Shown here: piece by piece, positions 8,484 to 17,298 of the stretch
How positions within the stretch are numbered: position 1 is the first letter of the stretch
How the letters are laid out: each line of letters begins with the position of its first letter
DNA from: Bacteroidota bacterium
GTDB taxonomy: Bacteria > Bacteroidota > Bacteroidia > AKYH767-A > JABDAW01
DNA: 42,273 nucleotides
Direction: 5' to 3'
NCBI GenBank assembly: GCA_013288905.1
Contig: JABDAW010000004.1
Span: forward strand, 1-42,273
Notes under the pieces: model-generated
Databases searched by the model: none
Seen by the model: the letters and a program-made list of their open reading frames with translations, nothing else
What the model was told of the DNA's origin: nothing
Program-made: the position numbers and the translations under genes

Positions 8484-9968
8484 TTATTTCACATCCTGCA
8501 TCAATCGCCTGATTAATGGAGAGAGAACGATCAATAAGACAACAAATACCAAGGCATATATTCCAAGATGAAGGTAACCGTCGGTATAAGAAAATAATTT
8601 ATCCATTAAGGAGGCATTCTCTTTTGGGGAAGTCATTCCGGCACCTAATATTCCTGCCGCATATTGTCCGTATGCACTTGCCAGGAATAGCATTCCCATC
8701 ATCACGCCTTGCATGGGTGCGGGGGATAATTTGGTGATGATGGAGAGGCTTATCGGGGATAAACACAACTCTCCAAAAGTTATTACAAAGTAGGCTAATG
8801 TGAAGACATCAAGTGAGGTGATTCCTTCTGCATTTGCAAAAAATCTTGTGGCATAAAAGATGAAGAATGCAAGTCCTAAAATCAGGAATCCCAAGCCAAA
8901 CTTCGTAACCGTATTCGGCTCCATTTTTCTCTTAGCCATCCATAGCCAAACCAAGCCTGTCAAGGGAGCAAAGATGATTACAAACAAGGCATTTGACGCA
9001 TTGTTCACGCCATTCGGGTCAAGTTTTATTCCAAGCACATGGTCATTCAAATTATTCGCTGCGAAGATGCTTAATGAACCTCCGCTTTGTTCATAAAATG
9101 CCCAAAAGAAAATGGAGATAAAGATGAATATCATTCCAGCCAGAATCTTCTTCCGTTCACTGGAATTATATTTCTTTGATTCGATATAAATATAGACCAA
9201 AGAACAGGGTCCGATGATGTACATAAACCAGTCTGTAAATTCTGTTTTGGATACCATTATCATGATTAATGGAATGGTGATTAAGGAACCTGCATAGACC
9301 AAATATTCATAGAGTTGCGACCGCTTCAAATTCTTGAATCTATGCAGTGGTCGCAAGCCAATGGGACCTAATGTTCTTTGTGTGAAAACGAATGTCAGCA
9401 GGCTGATGGTCATCACGATGGCAGCCATTCCGAATGCAAGATTCCATGAATAATTTTTACCGAGCCAGATGCAAATATATCCACCTAATAACGCTCCGAT
9501 ATTGATACCGGAATAAAAAATATAGAAGCCCGCATCGCGCCGGTGGTCGCCATCTTTGTACAAGCTGCCGACCATGGATGATATATTCGGCTTGAAGAAT
9601 CCGGTGCCGATGATGGAAAAACTTATTCCCAAAAAGAAAAATTCTTTAGGGTCTATTGACAATATCACACTGCCAGTTATCATCAGCAAACCTCCCCAAA
9701 ACAGTGATTTTCGCAAGCCCAAAATTTTATCTGCAAACAACCCTCCGATGAAGGTGAAGGCATAGACAAATGCCTGTGTTGCGCCATATTGCAAGTTGGC
9801 TACATCCTCTTTCATGAGCAATTCCTTGACCAAAAATACCGCCAGCATTCCTCGCATTCCATAAAAGCAAAATCGCTCCCACATTTCGCTCATAAATAAA
9901 TACCAAAGCTGTTTTGGATACTTGCCTTCAAAGTTTTGAATCTCCTCTATTGTTTGATTTTTATGCAT
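8484..9968 (-). CDS. POT/PTR2-family peptide:proton symporter (copy 1)
   Basis: 494 aa, about 12-14 transmembrane helices, major facilitator superfamily. The POT signature ExxERFxxYG is present as MWERFCFYGMRGMLAVF near residue 30. Other family marks are GGLFADKILGLRKSLFWGG, FFKPNISSMVGSLY and YSGINIGALLGGY. It imports di-/tripeptides driven by protons across the inner membrane. A second POT gene lies directly upstream on the same strand (10455-12050), separated by the 42-bp repeat array; the two are clearly divergent paralogs rather than a recent duplication. No own promoter is evident, so it may be read through the array. Confidence 0.92.
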   Translation of the reverse strand: MHKNQTIEEIQNFEGKYPKQLWYLFMSEMWERFCFYGMRGMLAVFLVKELLMKEDVANLQYGATQAFVYAFTFIGGLFADKILGLRKSLFWGGLLMITGSVILSIDPKEFFFLGISFSIIGTGFFKPNISSMVGSLYKDGDHRRDAGFYIFYSGINIGALLGGYICIWLGKNYSWNLAFGMAAIVMTISLLTFVFTQRTLGPIGLRPLHRFKNLKRSQLYEYLVYAGSLITIPLIMIMVSKTEFTDWFMYIIGPCSLVYIYIESKKYNSSERKKILAGMIFIFISIFFWAFYEQSGGSLSIFAANNLNDHVLGIKLDPNGVNNASNALFVIIFAPLTGLVWLWMAKRKMEPNTVTKFGLGFLILGLAFFIFYATRFFANAEGITSLDVFTLAYFVITFGELCLSPISLSIITKLSPAPMQGVMMGMLFLASAYGQYAAGILGAGMTSPKENASLMDKLFSYTDGYLHLGIYALVFVVLLIVLSPLIRRLMQDVK

Positions 9969-10014
9969 AATTATTATTGTTTAAGGATAGTTTCAGGTAA
10001 AAATTTTCATTGGC

Positions 10015-10388
10015 GAATTCGTCAAAATGCCTCCAAAACCGTTTTATGCCATTGAAGAATTTGTCAATGAAATAAGATGGTTCTCTATTCGTATTGTAGA
10101 ATTTGTCAATGATGGTTAATAATCGGTTTTTGACACCCTGAAATTTTCGGATGGCACAAAACGGTCGTTGGGAAGCATCCTGAAGTTTCAGGATGGAATG
10201 CAACGGTCGTCGGGTATCACCCTGAAGTTTCAGGATGGCAGAAAACGGTCGTCGGGTATCGTCCTGAAGTTTCAGGATGGTAGAAAACGGTCGTCGGGTA
10301 TCGTCCTGAAATTTCAGGATGGTATAAAACGGTCGTCGGATGTCACCCTGAAGTTTCAGGATGGCATCCGACGGATTTTGAAGGCAAT
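10015..10388. repeat. Tandem array of 42-bp units with palindromic core
   Basis: Units begin at 10137, 10179, 10221, 10263, 10305 and 10347, exactly 42 bp apart. Each carries CCTGAA(A/G)TTTCAGGATGG followed by AAAACGGTCGTCGG. CCTGAAATTTCAGG is a perfect 14-bp palindrome (one central mismatch in the G variants). Outer decayed copies at 10015, 10057 and 10099 keep the same 42-bp spacing through GAATTTGTCAATGA or GAATTCGTCAAAATG. The copies are near-identical in the middle and decay outward. The array fills the 486-bp gap between the two POT genes; nothing else is seen there. Confidence 0.88.
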
Positions 10389-10454
10389 TGCCAGATTTTG
10401 GAATTGAATTTTTGAACAATTTCAAAGGTTAGGAATAATTAATTCTTTCAAGAA

Positions 10455-12050
10455 TTACTTAACCCCGTGCATTCTCTTTTCCAGCCATTTATACATGCCG
10501 AAAAGAACAAGTGCAGCGGTTCCTGTTAAGGCAATAAATACGCAGAAAAAGGTGAAGAGATTATTGATTTCTATTCCAAGAAAATTGGGTAGAACAGCAC
10601 CTGGTTTTGCGGCTTCTTCGCCTGCACCGGGAGGGATTAATGCAGATAATGTTCCCGCGAATTTATTGGCGACAGCATTGGCAAGAAACCAAGTTCCCAT
10701 CAGCAAAGAGGAGAATCTAAGAGGAGCTAATTTTGAGACCATACTTAGACCGATTGGAGACAAACTTAATTCGCCCATGGTATGTAAAATATACAGGGCG
10801 ACGAGCCACCACATGCTGATTTTTGTTTGCGCATCAACGCCATGAACACCGAAGGCAATGACGACATATCCGATGGCGACGAGTAATAATCCGAATGCCA
10901 TTTTTAATGGTGAGGAAGGTTCGAGATTGCGCTTCGAGAGCATCCCCCAGAACATGGTGAAGATGGGAGCAAGGACGATAATTCCAAGAGGATTGATGGA
11001 TTGAAACCAAGAGGCTGGCATCGTCCAACCGCCGATGGTTCGGTTCGTTTGAGCATCTGCAAAGAGTGTCAATGATGCCCCCGCCTGCTCGAAACATGCC
11101 CAGAAAAATACCACGAAAAAGGCAAGAATAAAGATGACGGAAATTCTTTGTTTCTCGTCCTTTTCTAATGTCCTGTCACTGAAAATTATCAATGGCATAA
11201 TGATGATGGCAGAGTAAATAAGGTATCCTATCAAATCTATATGAGCGATGGCATAAGCCTTGCTATCAGTGTTTAATAACGCTTCATCACCGGCAAAGAA
11301 ACCAACGATTTTTGTGAAATTTAATAGCCCGAAAATTAATGCCACTGCACCAAGAATTGTAAGCCCTGTCTTAGGATCAAGCTTTGCTTTAGGCATCCCG
11401 ATTGGCGCGCCTTCAGAGGTAACGAGGTATTTATTTTTTAATATTTCAAAAGAAATAGTGCTAATGATCATACCGATACAGGCAGCAAGGAATCCATAAC
11501 GAAAATCGTGCATATTGCCCGTGTCACCCAAGCTTCCACATATCAATGGAGAGAAGAATGCGCCAAGATTAATGCCCATGTAAAAGATGGTGAAAGCCCC
11601 GTCAATCCTGTGATCGCTCTTTGGATAAAGTTGCCCGACCATAGTAGAAATGTTTGGTTTGAAGAAGCCATTACCTATAATAAGGAACGTCAATCCTGCC
11701 CACATCATGGAGATGGACGAGGCATTTTGACCTGCTTCAGCGACGGTGCTTCCACTCAAGAACATGAGGAATTGACCGATTGCCATGAGGCATCCTCCGA
11801 TTAAAATACTGCGGCGATTTCCCCAGAAACGGTCTGCAATATATCCACCCAGCAATGGCGTGAGATAGACCAAACCCGTGTAACTGCCATAGATATTCGA
11901 TGCCGATGCCTTGTCTATAAACAATGCTTTGGTCATAAATAAAATGAAGATAGCTCTCATTCCATAGTAGCTGAATCGTTCCCACATCTCGGTGAAGAAC
12001 AAAAGATAGAGACCCTTTGGGTGTCCTTGTTTAACGTTTGAATTTTCCAT
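10455..12050 (-). CDS. POT/PTR2-family peptide:proton symporter (copy 2)
   Basis: 531 aa MFS transporter. EMWERFSYYGMRAIFILF carries the POT ExxERFxYYG motif near residue 20. Also GGYIADRFWGNRRSILIGG, FFKPNISTMVGQLYPKSDHR and YMGINLGAFFSPLICG. It is longer than copy 1 because of an extra loop near the C-terminus (LIPPGAGEEAAKPGAVLPN). It imports short peptides with protons; the inner membrane location follows from the family. It starts divergently from the TMTC-like gene at 12267. A TATTTTCG sequence upstream resembles a -7 box but is imperfect. Confidence 0.92.
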   Translation of the reverse strand: MENSNVKQGHPKGLYLLFFTEMWERFSYYGMRAIFILFMTKALFIDKASASNIYGSYTGLVYLTPLLGGYIADRFWGNRRSILIGGCLMAIGQFLMFLSGSTVAEAGQNASSISMMWAGLTFLIIGNGFFKPNISTMVGQLYPKSDHRIDGAFTIFYMGINLGAFFSPLICGSLGDTGNMHDFRYGFLAACIGMIISTISFEILKNKYLVTSEGAPIGMPKAKLDPKTGLTILGAVALIFGLLNFTKIVGFFAGDEALLNTDSKAYAIAHIDLIGYLIYSAIIIMPLIIFSDRTLEKDEKQRISVIFILAFFVVFFWACFEQAGASLTLFADAQTNRTIGGWTMPASWFQSINPLGIIVLAPIFTMFWGMLSKRNLEPSSPLKMAFGLLLVAIGYVVIAFGVHGVDAQTKISMWWLVALYILHTMGELSLSPIGLSMVSKLAPLRFSSLLMGTWFLANAVANKFAGTLSALIPPGAGEEAAKPGAVLPNFLGIEINNLFTFFCVFIALTGTAALVLFGMYKWLEKRMHGVK

Positions 12051-12235
12051 ATTGTCGTTTATATATTTATTTTTGAGGGGACGAAAATAGGAAAAATAAT
12101 TATGATTCTTTTGAATCGAATGAATCGAGTTTCATAATTCGTTAAAATGATTGCCCATTTTCACCCTAATTTTGTTGAATACTTTTCTTTAAACTTAGGA
12201 AAGGAATTTTGTGGATTATATTGAAGATGAATTTA

Positions 12236-12243
12236 TAGTTTTG
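12236..12243 (+). promoter_or_regulatory. -7 box (TAGTTTTG) of the TMTC-like gene
   Basis: TAGTTTTG fits TAnnTTTG and lies 23 nt before the ATG at 12267. The nearest upstream TTTG (12208-12211) is 24 nt away, longer than the usual 19, so only the -7 part is convincing. Confidence 0.4.
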
Positions 12244-12266
12244 CATCCTTCATAATCTAAATTGTA

Positions 12267-14291
12267 ATGAGCAAAAAGCAAATCCCCTTTAAACATACAG
12301 CAAAGCCAATCAGTCCTATTGATCCTAAAGATTCAAGGAAATTGAAATTAATATTAGGGATAATTATTGCTGCATTTGCTTTCCTGCTTTATGCTCAAAG
12401 TATTTCTTTTGATTATGTTCTTGATGACATTACCGTGACAAAAGATAATAAATTCGTTACACAAGGAATCGCTGGGATACCGGAAATTTTAATAACAGAC
12501 TACTGGTACGGTTATAGCGTTGATTTAAGATGCCCTGAATATCGTCCGGCTTCAGTAGTTATGTTCGCTATTGAGTGGCAATTGTTCCCACATAACTCTC
12601 ATGTTAACCATTTCATGAATGTATTGTTATTTGCTTTGACATGTCTTATATTATTTCTTGTCCTTTGTAAACTTTTTGACAATCAATCCATCCTGTTTCC
12701 CTTTGTTTGCAGCCTCCTTTATGCTGCTCATCCTATTCATACAGAGGTGGTGGATTACATAAAAAGCAGAGATGAAATCCTTTGTTTTCTCTTTGGAATT
12801 TCAGCTATTTATTTTGCTTTCAAATATATTTTCTCTAAGTCAAATTTATCCTTGATTCTGTTATTCGTTTTATATTTTCTTTGTTTAAGTTCCAAAGAAA
12901 CAGGTATTACATTTCTAATTATTATTCCTCTGGCAATATTTTTTTTCACTAAAACAGAACCCAAAAGGATTGGAATAATTTTTTTACTGTTAGCAATAGA
13001 AACAACCCTATTCTTATTGATTCGCCATAAGGTCTTGGAAGGTGTGGATTCAAGTATTTTTAATACTCCGATTAATAATACTTTGTTTTCAACAAGAAAT
13101 TTTATTGAACAAAGAGCAACTGCGTTTTATGTTTTATTGAAGTATGTTTTACTCTTAATTTTTCCTTATTCATTAAGTTCAGAATATGGCTATTTACAAA
13201 TACCTATTCAGAATCTTAGCAATATTGCTGTAATCATAGCTATTGCCGTTTACTTTGGAATAGGAATTTACGCTGTTATTAATATTCGAAGAAAGAGTGT
13301 TGCAGCTTTTGCCATTTTGTTTTATCTTGTTACCTTGGCACCTGTTTCAAATATTTTTATCTTAATCGGAAGTGTGATGGCAGAACGGTTTCTGTACATT
13401 CCATCGCTTGGCTTTTGTATTTTACTTACTTATCTTTTATTGCAGATTAAAATCTTTAAAAGCGATAAAAATAATTTCAAAACAGTAAAGGAATTCTTCA
13501 CGTTGAATTCAAGATTATTCCTGATAGTAATCATCATTACAGGATATTATTCCATCAGGACAATTATTCGGAATGCGGATTGGGAGAATGATGTAACAAT
13601 ATCAAGCAAGGATGTAGTAAGCTCTCCAAACAGCGCAAGAGAGCATAGCAACTGGGGTACGGAAATATTGATGGACTTATATTTTGAGGCAAAGACCCGT
13701 GATATTCAAAATGTGATGCTTGACAGTGCCATAGAAGAATTTAATAAAGCGATAAATATTTTTCCGAATAATGATAAAGATTATTTGGAATTAGCCATCG
13801 CTTATCAGTATAAAGGGGATTCTATAGATGCTATAAAGAATTATGAAAAGAACTTATTATTTCACAAGAAACCTGCCAAGGATATCTATCGAAATTTAGG
13901 AAGATTATATCAGAAAACGGGGCAATACGATAAAGCATTATCCCTTGCCGATACAGCATTGAAATATATTCCTGATTCAAATGTATATAATAACAAAGGT
14001 GCGGCTTTGGTAGCATTAGGGCGGTATGAAGAGGCTATCCAGATGTTTCAAAAGGCAATTGATATTAGTGATAAAGATACTGCCGTTTATCAGAATATGG
14101 GAAGTGCTTATGGAAATCTTAAGAATTTTCCAAAAGCAGTGGAATGTTTTCTGAAGGCATATAATCTTGATTCAACCGATGCAGATAATGCATACTTTAT
14201 TGGGGTAACCTATAATAATATGGGTGATCAAATTAAGGCAAAATATTATCTCGAAAAAGCTAATAAACTAAAAGTAGGGCAGGCGAAGTAG
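12267..14291 (+). CDS. TMTC-like polytopic membrane protein with C-terminal TPR repeats
   Basis: 674 aa. After a short basic N-terminus there are about ten or more transmembrane helices up to ~residue 430, then a soluble tail. Early FDYVLDDITVTKDNKFV, then CPEYRPASVVMFAIEW, HPIHTEVVDYIKSRDE and MAERFLYIPSLGFCILL resemble the TMTC/DUF1736 GT-C group (O-mannosyltransferase-like). The last ~190 residues hold about five TPR repeats (NKGAALVALGRYEEAIQMFQKAI is the clearest). The acidic D-D pair in the first loop (VLDDIT) is where GT-C enzymes place catalytic acids. The sugar and acceptor are unknown; bacterial members are often just called tetratricopeptide repeat proteins. Confidence 0.75.
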   Translation: MSKKQIPFKHTAKPISPIDPKDSRKLKLILGIIIAAFAFLLYAQSISFDYVLDDITVTKDNKFVTQGIAGIPEILITDYWYGYSVDLRCPEYRPASVVMFAIEWQLFPHNSHVNHFMNVLLFALTCLILFLVLCKLFDNQSILFPFVCSLLYAAHPIHTEVVDYIKSRDEILCFLFGISAIYFAFKYIFSKSNLSLILLFVLYFLCLSSKETGITFLIIIPLAIFFFTKTEPKRIGIIFLLLAIETTLFLLIRHKVLEGVDSSIFNTPINNTLFSTRNFIEQRATAFYVLLKYVLLLIFPYSLSSEYGYLQIPIQNLSNIAVIIAIAVYFGIGIYAVINIRRKSVAAFAILFYLVTLAPVSNIFILIGSVMAERFLYIPSLGFCILLTYLLLQIKIFKSDKNNFKTVKEFFTLNSRLFLIVIIITGYYSIRTIIRNADWENDVTISSKDVVSSPNSAREHSNWGTEILMDLYFEAKTRDIQNVMLDSAIEEFNKAINIFPNNDKDYLELAIAYQYKGDSIDAIKNYEKNLLFHKKPAKDIYRNLGRLYQKTGQYDKALSLADTALKYIPDSNVYNNKGAALVALGRYEEAIQMFQKAIDISDKDTAVYQNMGSAYGNLKNFPKAVECFLKAYNLDSTDADNAYFIGVTYNNMGDQIKAKYYLEKANKLKVGQAK

Positions 14292-14418
14292 GTTGTCGAA
14301 TATGGAATTCCGATGATGTTGAATTGTACAAAGTTTTGCAGTCCAGGATGGAAAGGCAAGTCAATACTGGTATATCTATATTTTATTAAATTTACACCCT
14401 TAATTTAAAACATTTATT

Positions 14419-15057
14419 ATGTCTGATAAAATTAATTGGAAGGAAGCAATGAAGCCGCTTCTAAAAAAGTATAAAGGGAAAAAGCACCCTCTTGATTATG
14501 AAAACACATACCAGCTTTTAGTATGTGTAGTCCTTTCGGCACAAGATTCGGATAAGCATATTAATGAGATTTCACCAAAGTTCTTTGAAGCTTATCCAAA
14601 TCTTGAATCCCTCTCTCGCGCATCTGAGGAGTCGCTTTTTAAATACATTGGCAAAGTAAGAAATTTTGGTAATAAAGCGAAATGGCTTGTAGGTATTGCA
14701 CAACAATTAAAAAGCGATAAAAATATTCCAAAGACAATGGAAGAATTGACGGCGTTGCCTGGAATTGGAAGGAAATCTGCAAATGTTATCATGCGCGAAT
14801 CTGATATTCCGGCTGAAGGTGTGATTGTGGATCTTCATGTAGTAAGAGTAGCTCCAAGACTCGGAATAGCTTCTGGAACTGATCCCAAGAAAATAGAAAA
14901 ACAAATCATGGACGAAATCCCTTCCAATGATTGGGGAGAAATCGGGATGGCGATGTCTTTTTTAGGACGTGAAATTTGCAGACCAACAAATCCAAAGTGC
15001 TTAGAATGTCCGATGAATACAGTTTGTGAATATTACAAGGAAAATAATATGAGATAA
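14419..15057 (+). CDS. nth: Endonuclease III (DNA glycosylase/AP lyase)
   Basis: 212 aa, normal length. It removes oxidised pyrimidines and cleaves the AP site in base excision repair. The HhH motif LPGIGRKSANVIM (~113-125) contains catalytic Lys119, and the catalytic Asp is in VDLHVVRVAPRLG (Asp138). The [4Fe-4S] ligands follow the canonical C-x6-C-x2-C-x5-C pattern (Cys187, 194, 197, 203: CRPTNPKCLECPMNTVC). It stands 127 bp after the TMTC-like gene and is convergent with the sigma factor gene, with a 39-bp gap. Confidence 0.93.
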   Translation: MSDKINWKEAMKPLLKKYKGKKHPLDYENTYQLLVCVVLSAQDSDKHINEISPKFFEAYPNLESLSRASEESLFKYIGKVRNFGNKAKWLVGIAQQLKSDKNIPKTMEELTALPGIGRKSANVIMRESDIPAEGVIVDLHVVRVAPRLGIASGTDPKKIEKQIMDEIPSNDWGEIGMAMSFLGREICRPTNPKCLECPMNTVCEYYKENNMR

Positions 15058-15096
15058 GGCTATTGATTTATGCTTAACCCCAAGGTACAATCCAGG

Positions 15097-15870
15097 TTAA
15101 AGATAACTCTTTAATAGCGACTTGGAATAAAACAAAAGATGTCTTAAAGCCTTCACCTTCAACTGTCTGATTCTCTCCCCGGAAAGATTCATAATTTCAG
15201 ATATTTCTTCCAAAGTATGGGTTCTTTTTTCACCACCCACACCAAAGAATAATTGAATGACCAATCGTTCTTTAATATTGAGATGCTTCATAATTCTAGT
15301 CAATTCCTTGGCTAATGATTCATTCATTAGGTGTTCATCAGTATTATAAACATCGTCAGCTCTCATAGTATCAAGAAAACTAAACTCTTCACCTTCTTTT
15401 AAAGGAGCATCAATTGATACTTGTCTGCCATTAATTCTAAATGCATCTTTTACTTGTGTCTCTGTCAAATCTATAGATTCACACAACTCATCAATGGTCG
15501 GTTCTCTTTCAAATTCTTGTTCCAAAATTCGACTTGCACCATAAATTTTATTTATAATACCAATTTGATTTGCAGGAAGGGACACAATGCGACTTTGCCC
15601 TTGAATAGCAGTGATGATACATTGTCGGATCCACCAAACAGCATAGGAGATGAACTTGAAACCGCGTGTTTCATCAAACTTTGAGGCAGCCTTGATCAAC
15701 CCGATATTACCTTCGTTAATCAAGTCAGGCAAAGGGATTCCCTGGTTCTGATATTGTTTGGCAACGGATACCACAAACCTGAGATTGGCACGGGTAAGGG
15801 TTTGTAATGCTGTTGCATCGCCAGCCCTAATTTTCTTTGCGAGTTCACTTTCTTCCTCCGCGGTAATCAT
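15097..15870 (-). CDS. RpoD-type (sigma-70) factor, N-terminus frameshifted
   Basis: 257 aa in the open frame from ATG 15870. Region 2: LRFVVSVAKQYQNQGIPLPD, NEGNIGLIKAASKFDETRGF, FISYAVWWIRQCI. Region 3: LEQEFEREPTIDELCES. Region 4: ERLVIQLFFGVGG and the helix-turn-helix MNLSGERIRQLKVKALRHL. It is more divergent than the usual housekeeping Bacteroidota RpoD (region 4.2 and the SLPANQIG stretch), so probably a paralog. Bacteroidota RpoD proteins normally start about 29 residues earlier with a segment like MR.LKI......SL.KYLQEI. That segment is present at 15961-15887 but in another frame, broken at an AAAG x3 repeat; two repeats would give a 286-aa protein. Promoter-binding regions are complete. 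Confidence 0.85.
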   Translation of the reverse strand: MITAEEESELAKKIRAGDATALQTLTRANLRFVVSVAKQYQNQGIPLPDLINEGNIGLIKAASKFDETRGFKFISYAVWWIRQCIITAIQGQSRIVSLPANQIGIINKIYGASRILEQEFEREPTIDELCESIDLTETQVKDAFRINGRQVSIDAPLKEGEEFSFLDTMRADDVYNTDEHLMNESLAKELTRIMKHLNIKERLVIQLFFGVGGEKRTHTLEEISEIMNLSGERIRQLKVKALRHLLFYSKSLLKSYL

Positions 15871-15961
15871 TCTTTCTTTCTTTGTTGATTTCCTGGAGGT
15901 ATTTATTCAGTGAAATATTATCTCTTTCTGTAACATTTTTAGAAATCTTTAATGATCTCAT
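15871..15961 (-). pseudogene. Out-of-frame N-terminal segment of the sigma factor
   Basis: ATG at 15961 opens MRSLKISKNVTERDN followed by ISLNKYLQEINKERK, which closely resembles the N-terminus of Bacteroidota RpoD. The frame then runs into TGA inside the downstream ORF. The break falls at AAAGAAAGAAAG (three AAAG units). Removing one unit joins this segment to ITAEEESEL with exactly the five-residue spacing expected between QEI and ITAEEE. This could be a phase-variable switch, a recent mutation or a read error. Confidence 0.6.
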
Positions 15962-16098
15962 ATTTTTGTAGTATAGGTTATAATAAGTTTATTTAGCTGT
16001 TTGATATTTATTTGCGGATGTAAAATTAAGAATAATAATTGTGAGAAAACTTGGTGAACAAATAATACCATACCATAAAATAATTTCATTGCTCCCAA

Positions 16099-17268
16099 TT
16101 ATTTATGTGAATGGATGAGTCTTTCTAAGCTTTCATTCATAGCTTCCCAGGTGAAATTGGTGTTGATAAATTGAAAAGCATTTTCCGCAAGGTTATCCGC
16201 TTTCTCTTTGTTATCAAGCAATACGATAATGTGAGATACATATTCATTAAGATTTTCAGCTACCAGAATACTTTCATTAGGTATTGCATGAATAGCATTA
16301 TTTGCGAGCACAGAAGTGATCACAGGGATTTTCATTGCCATTGCCTGCAACAATTTATTCTGAAGCCCAATGCTAATTTGCATTGGTGCAACTAACATCT
16401 TAGATTCAGCAAAGCTTTCTCTGATGTCATCAATCCAACCTGCTATAGTAACATTATTAGATTGCAATGCCATGACTTTTGGAGATGGAGTTGCACCGGC
16501 AATCAAGATCTTTATATTGGGATGAGTAGGCAATAGTCGTGGAAGAATATCTTCAACAAGATAAACAGCACTATCAATATTAGGTGGATAAGACATGTTT
16601 CCACAGAACAAAATATCATATTTCTTTTCTCTAACTAATGGATGGAAATAGCCGGTATCCACTCCATTTGGAATAACTGCAATCTCATTTCTTTTGGGAT
16701 GATTAATGAAATTCCGATCTTGAACAGAGATAATAGTTTTATACGTAAAATCATCCAATACATCACCTTCATATTTTAAGAGCCGCCTATATTCCATTTT
16801 GAATATCGGCTTCAGATAAAATGGTACTTTATTAATTCTTCTTTCAATTCCTTTAGAGAAAACATCCATATAATCAATTAAAGTAGGAACCTCTTTAATT
16901 TCTCTGCAATATTCAGCCATTCGGATAAGTTGACAATAGATTAAATCTGGTTTTTGCTTCTTGATTTCATGATCAATAATCTTCCGGATCTTCTTTCCAT
17001 AAAAATAACCAACCTGCATCGGGAGTTTTGAAAACAAGGCATTACATAGATTATGAAGTAAATTTACTTTAGACAGTTGAATGAACTTTATATGTTTACA
17101 ATAAGGCTTTAATTCGTCTAATGCCTTGGGATGAAAAGGCTCGTCATTCAGTGCAATCAGTATAATTTCATTATTCTTGGACAGTTGTTTTATCTGATGG
17201 AAAGCCCGAAGTTTATCCCCTTTGTCGAGAGGATAAGGAACCCTGGAAAGAAGAACTACAATTTTCAT
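16099..17268 (-). CDS. GT4-type glycosyltransferase
   Basis: 389 aa, GT-B fold. N-terminal LSRVPYPLDKGDKLRAFHQIKQL is the start seen in TIGR03087-like (exosortase-associated) glycosyltransferases. The C-terminal half has IPNGVDTGYFHP, DILFCGNMSYPPN, KILIAGATP, VTIAGWIDDIRE and MAVAP-type QNKLLQAMAMKIPVITS, the nucleotide-sugar binding region with a conserved acidic/KLLQAM helix. It transfers a sugar from an activated donor to a glycan, probably surface polysaccharide. The next gene upstream (17299-18498) is a related glycosyltransferase 30 bp away, so they form a two-gene unit. No polymerase or flippase gene is nearby, so the target glycan is unknown. Confidence 0.82.
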   Translation of the reverse strand: MKIVVLLSRVPYPLDKGDKLRAFHQIKQLSKNNEIILIALNDEPFHPKALDELKPYCKHIKFIQLSKVNLLHNLCNALFSKLPMQVGYFYGKKIRKIIDHEIKKQKPDLIYCQLIRMAEYCREIKEVPTLIDYMDVFSKGIERRINKVPFYLKPIFKMEYRRLLKYEGDVLDDFTYKTIISVQDRNFINHPKRNEIAVIPNGVDTGYFHPLVREKKYDILFCGNMSYPPNIDSAVYLVEDILPRLLPTHPNIKILIAGATPSPKVMALQSNNVTIAGWIDDIRESFAESKMLVAPMQISIGLQNKLLQAMAMKIPVITSVLANNAIHAIPNESILVAENLNEYVSHIIVLLDNKEKADNLAENAFQFINTNFTWEAMNESLERLIHSHK

Positions 17269-17298
17269 CTGATATAATTTATTAAAGACTATCTGTAA

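Noticed and set aside
9961-10425. 154-codon minus-strand frame across the 42-bp array (ILKLQDDTRRPFS repeats), stop overlapping the POT start
   Set aside because: It opens with TTG, consists almost only of array translation and stays open because 42 is a multiple of three. The plus strand is open too. No gene-like N- or C-terminus.
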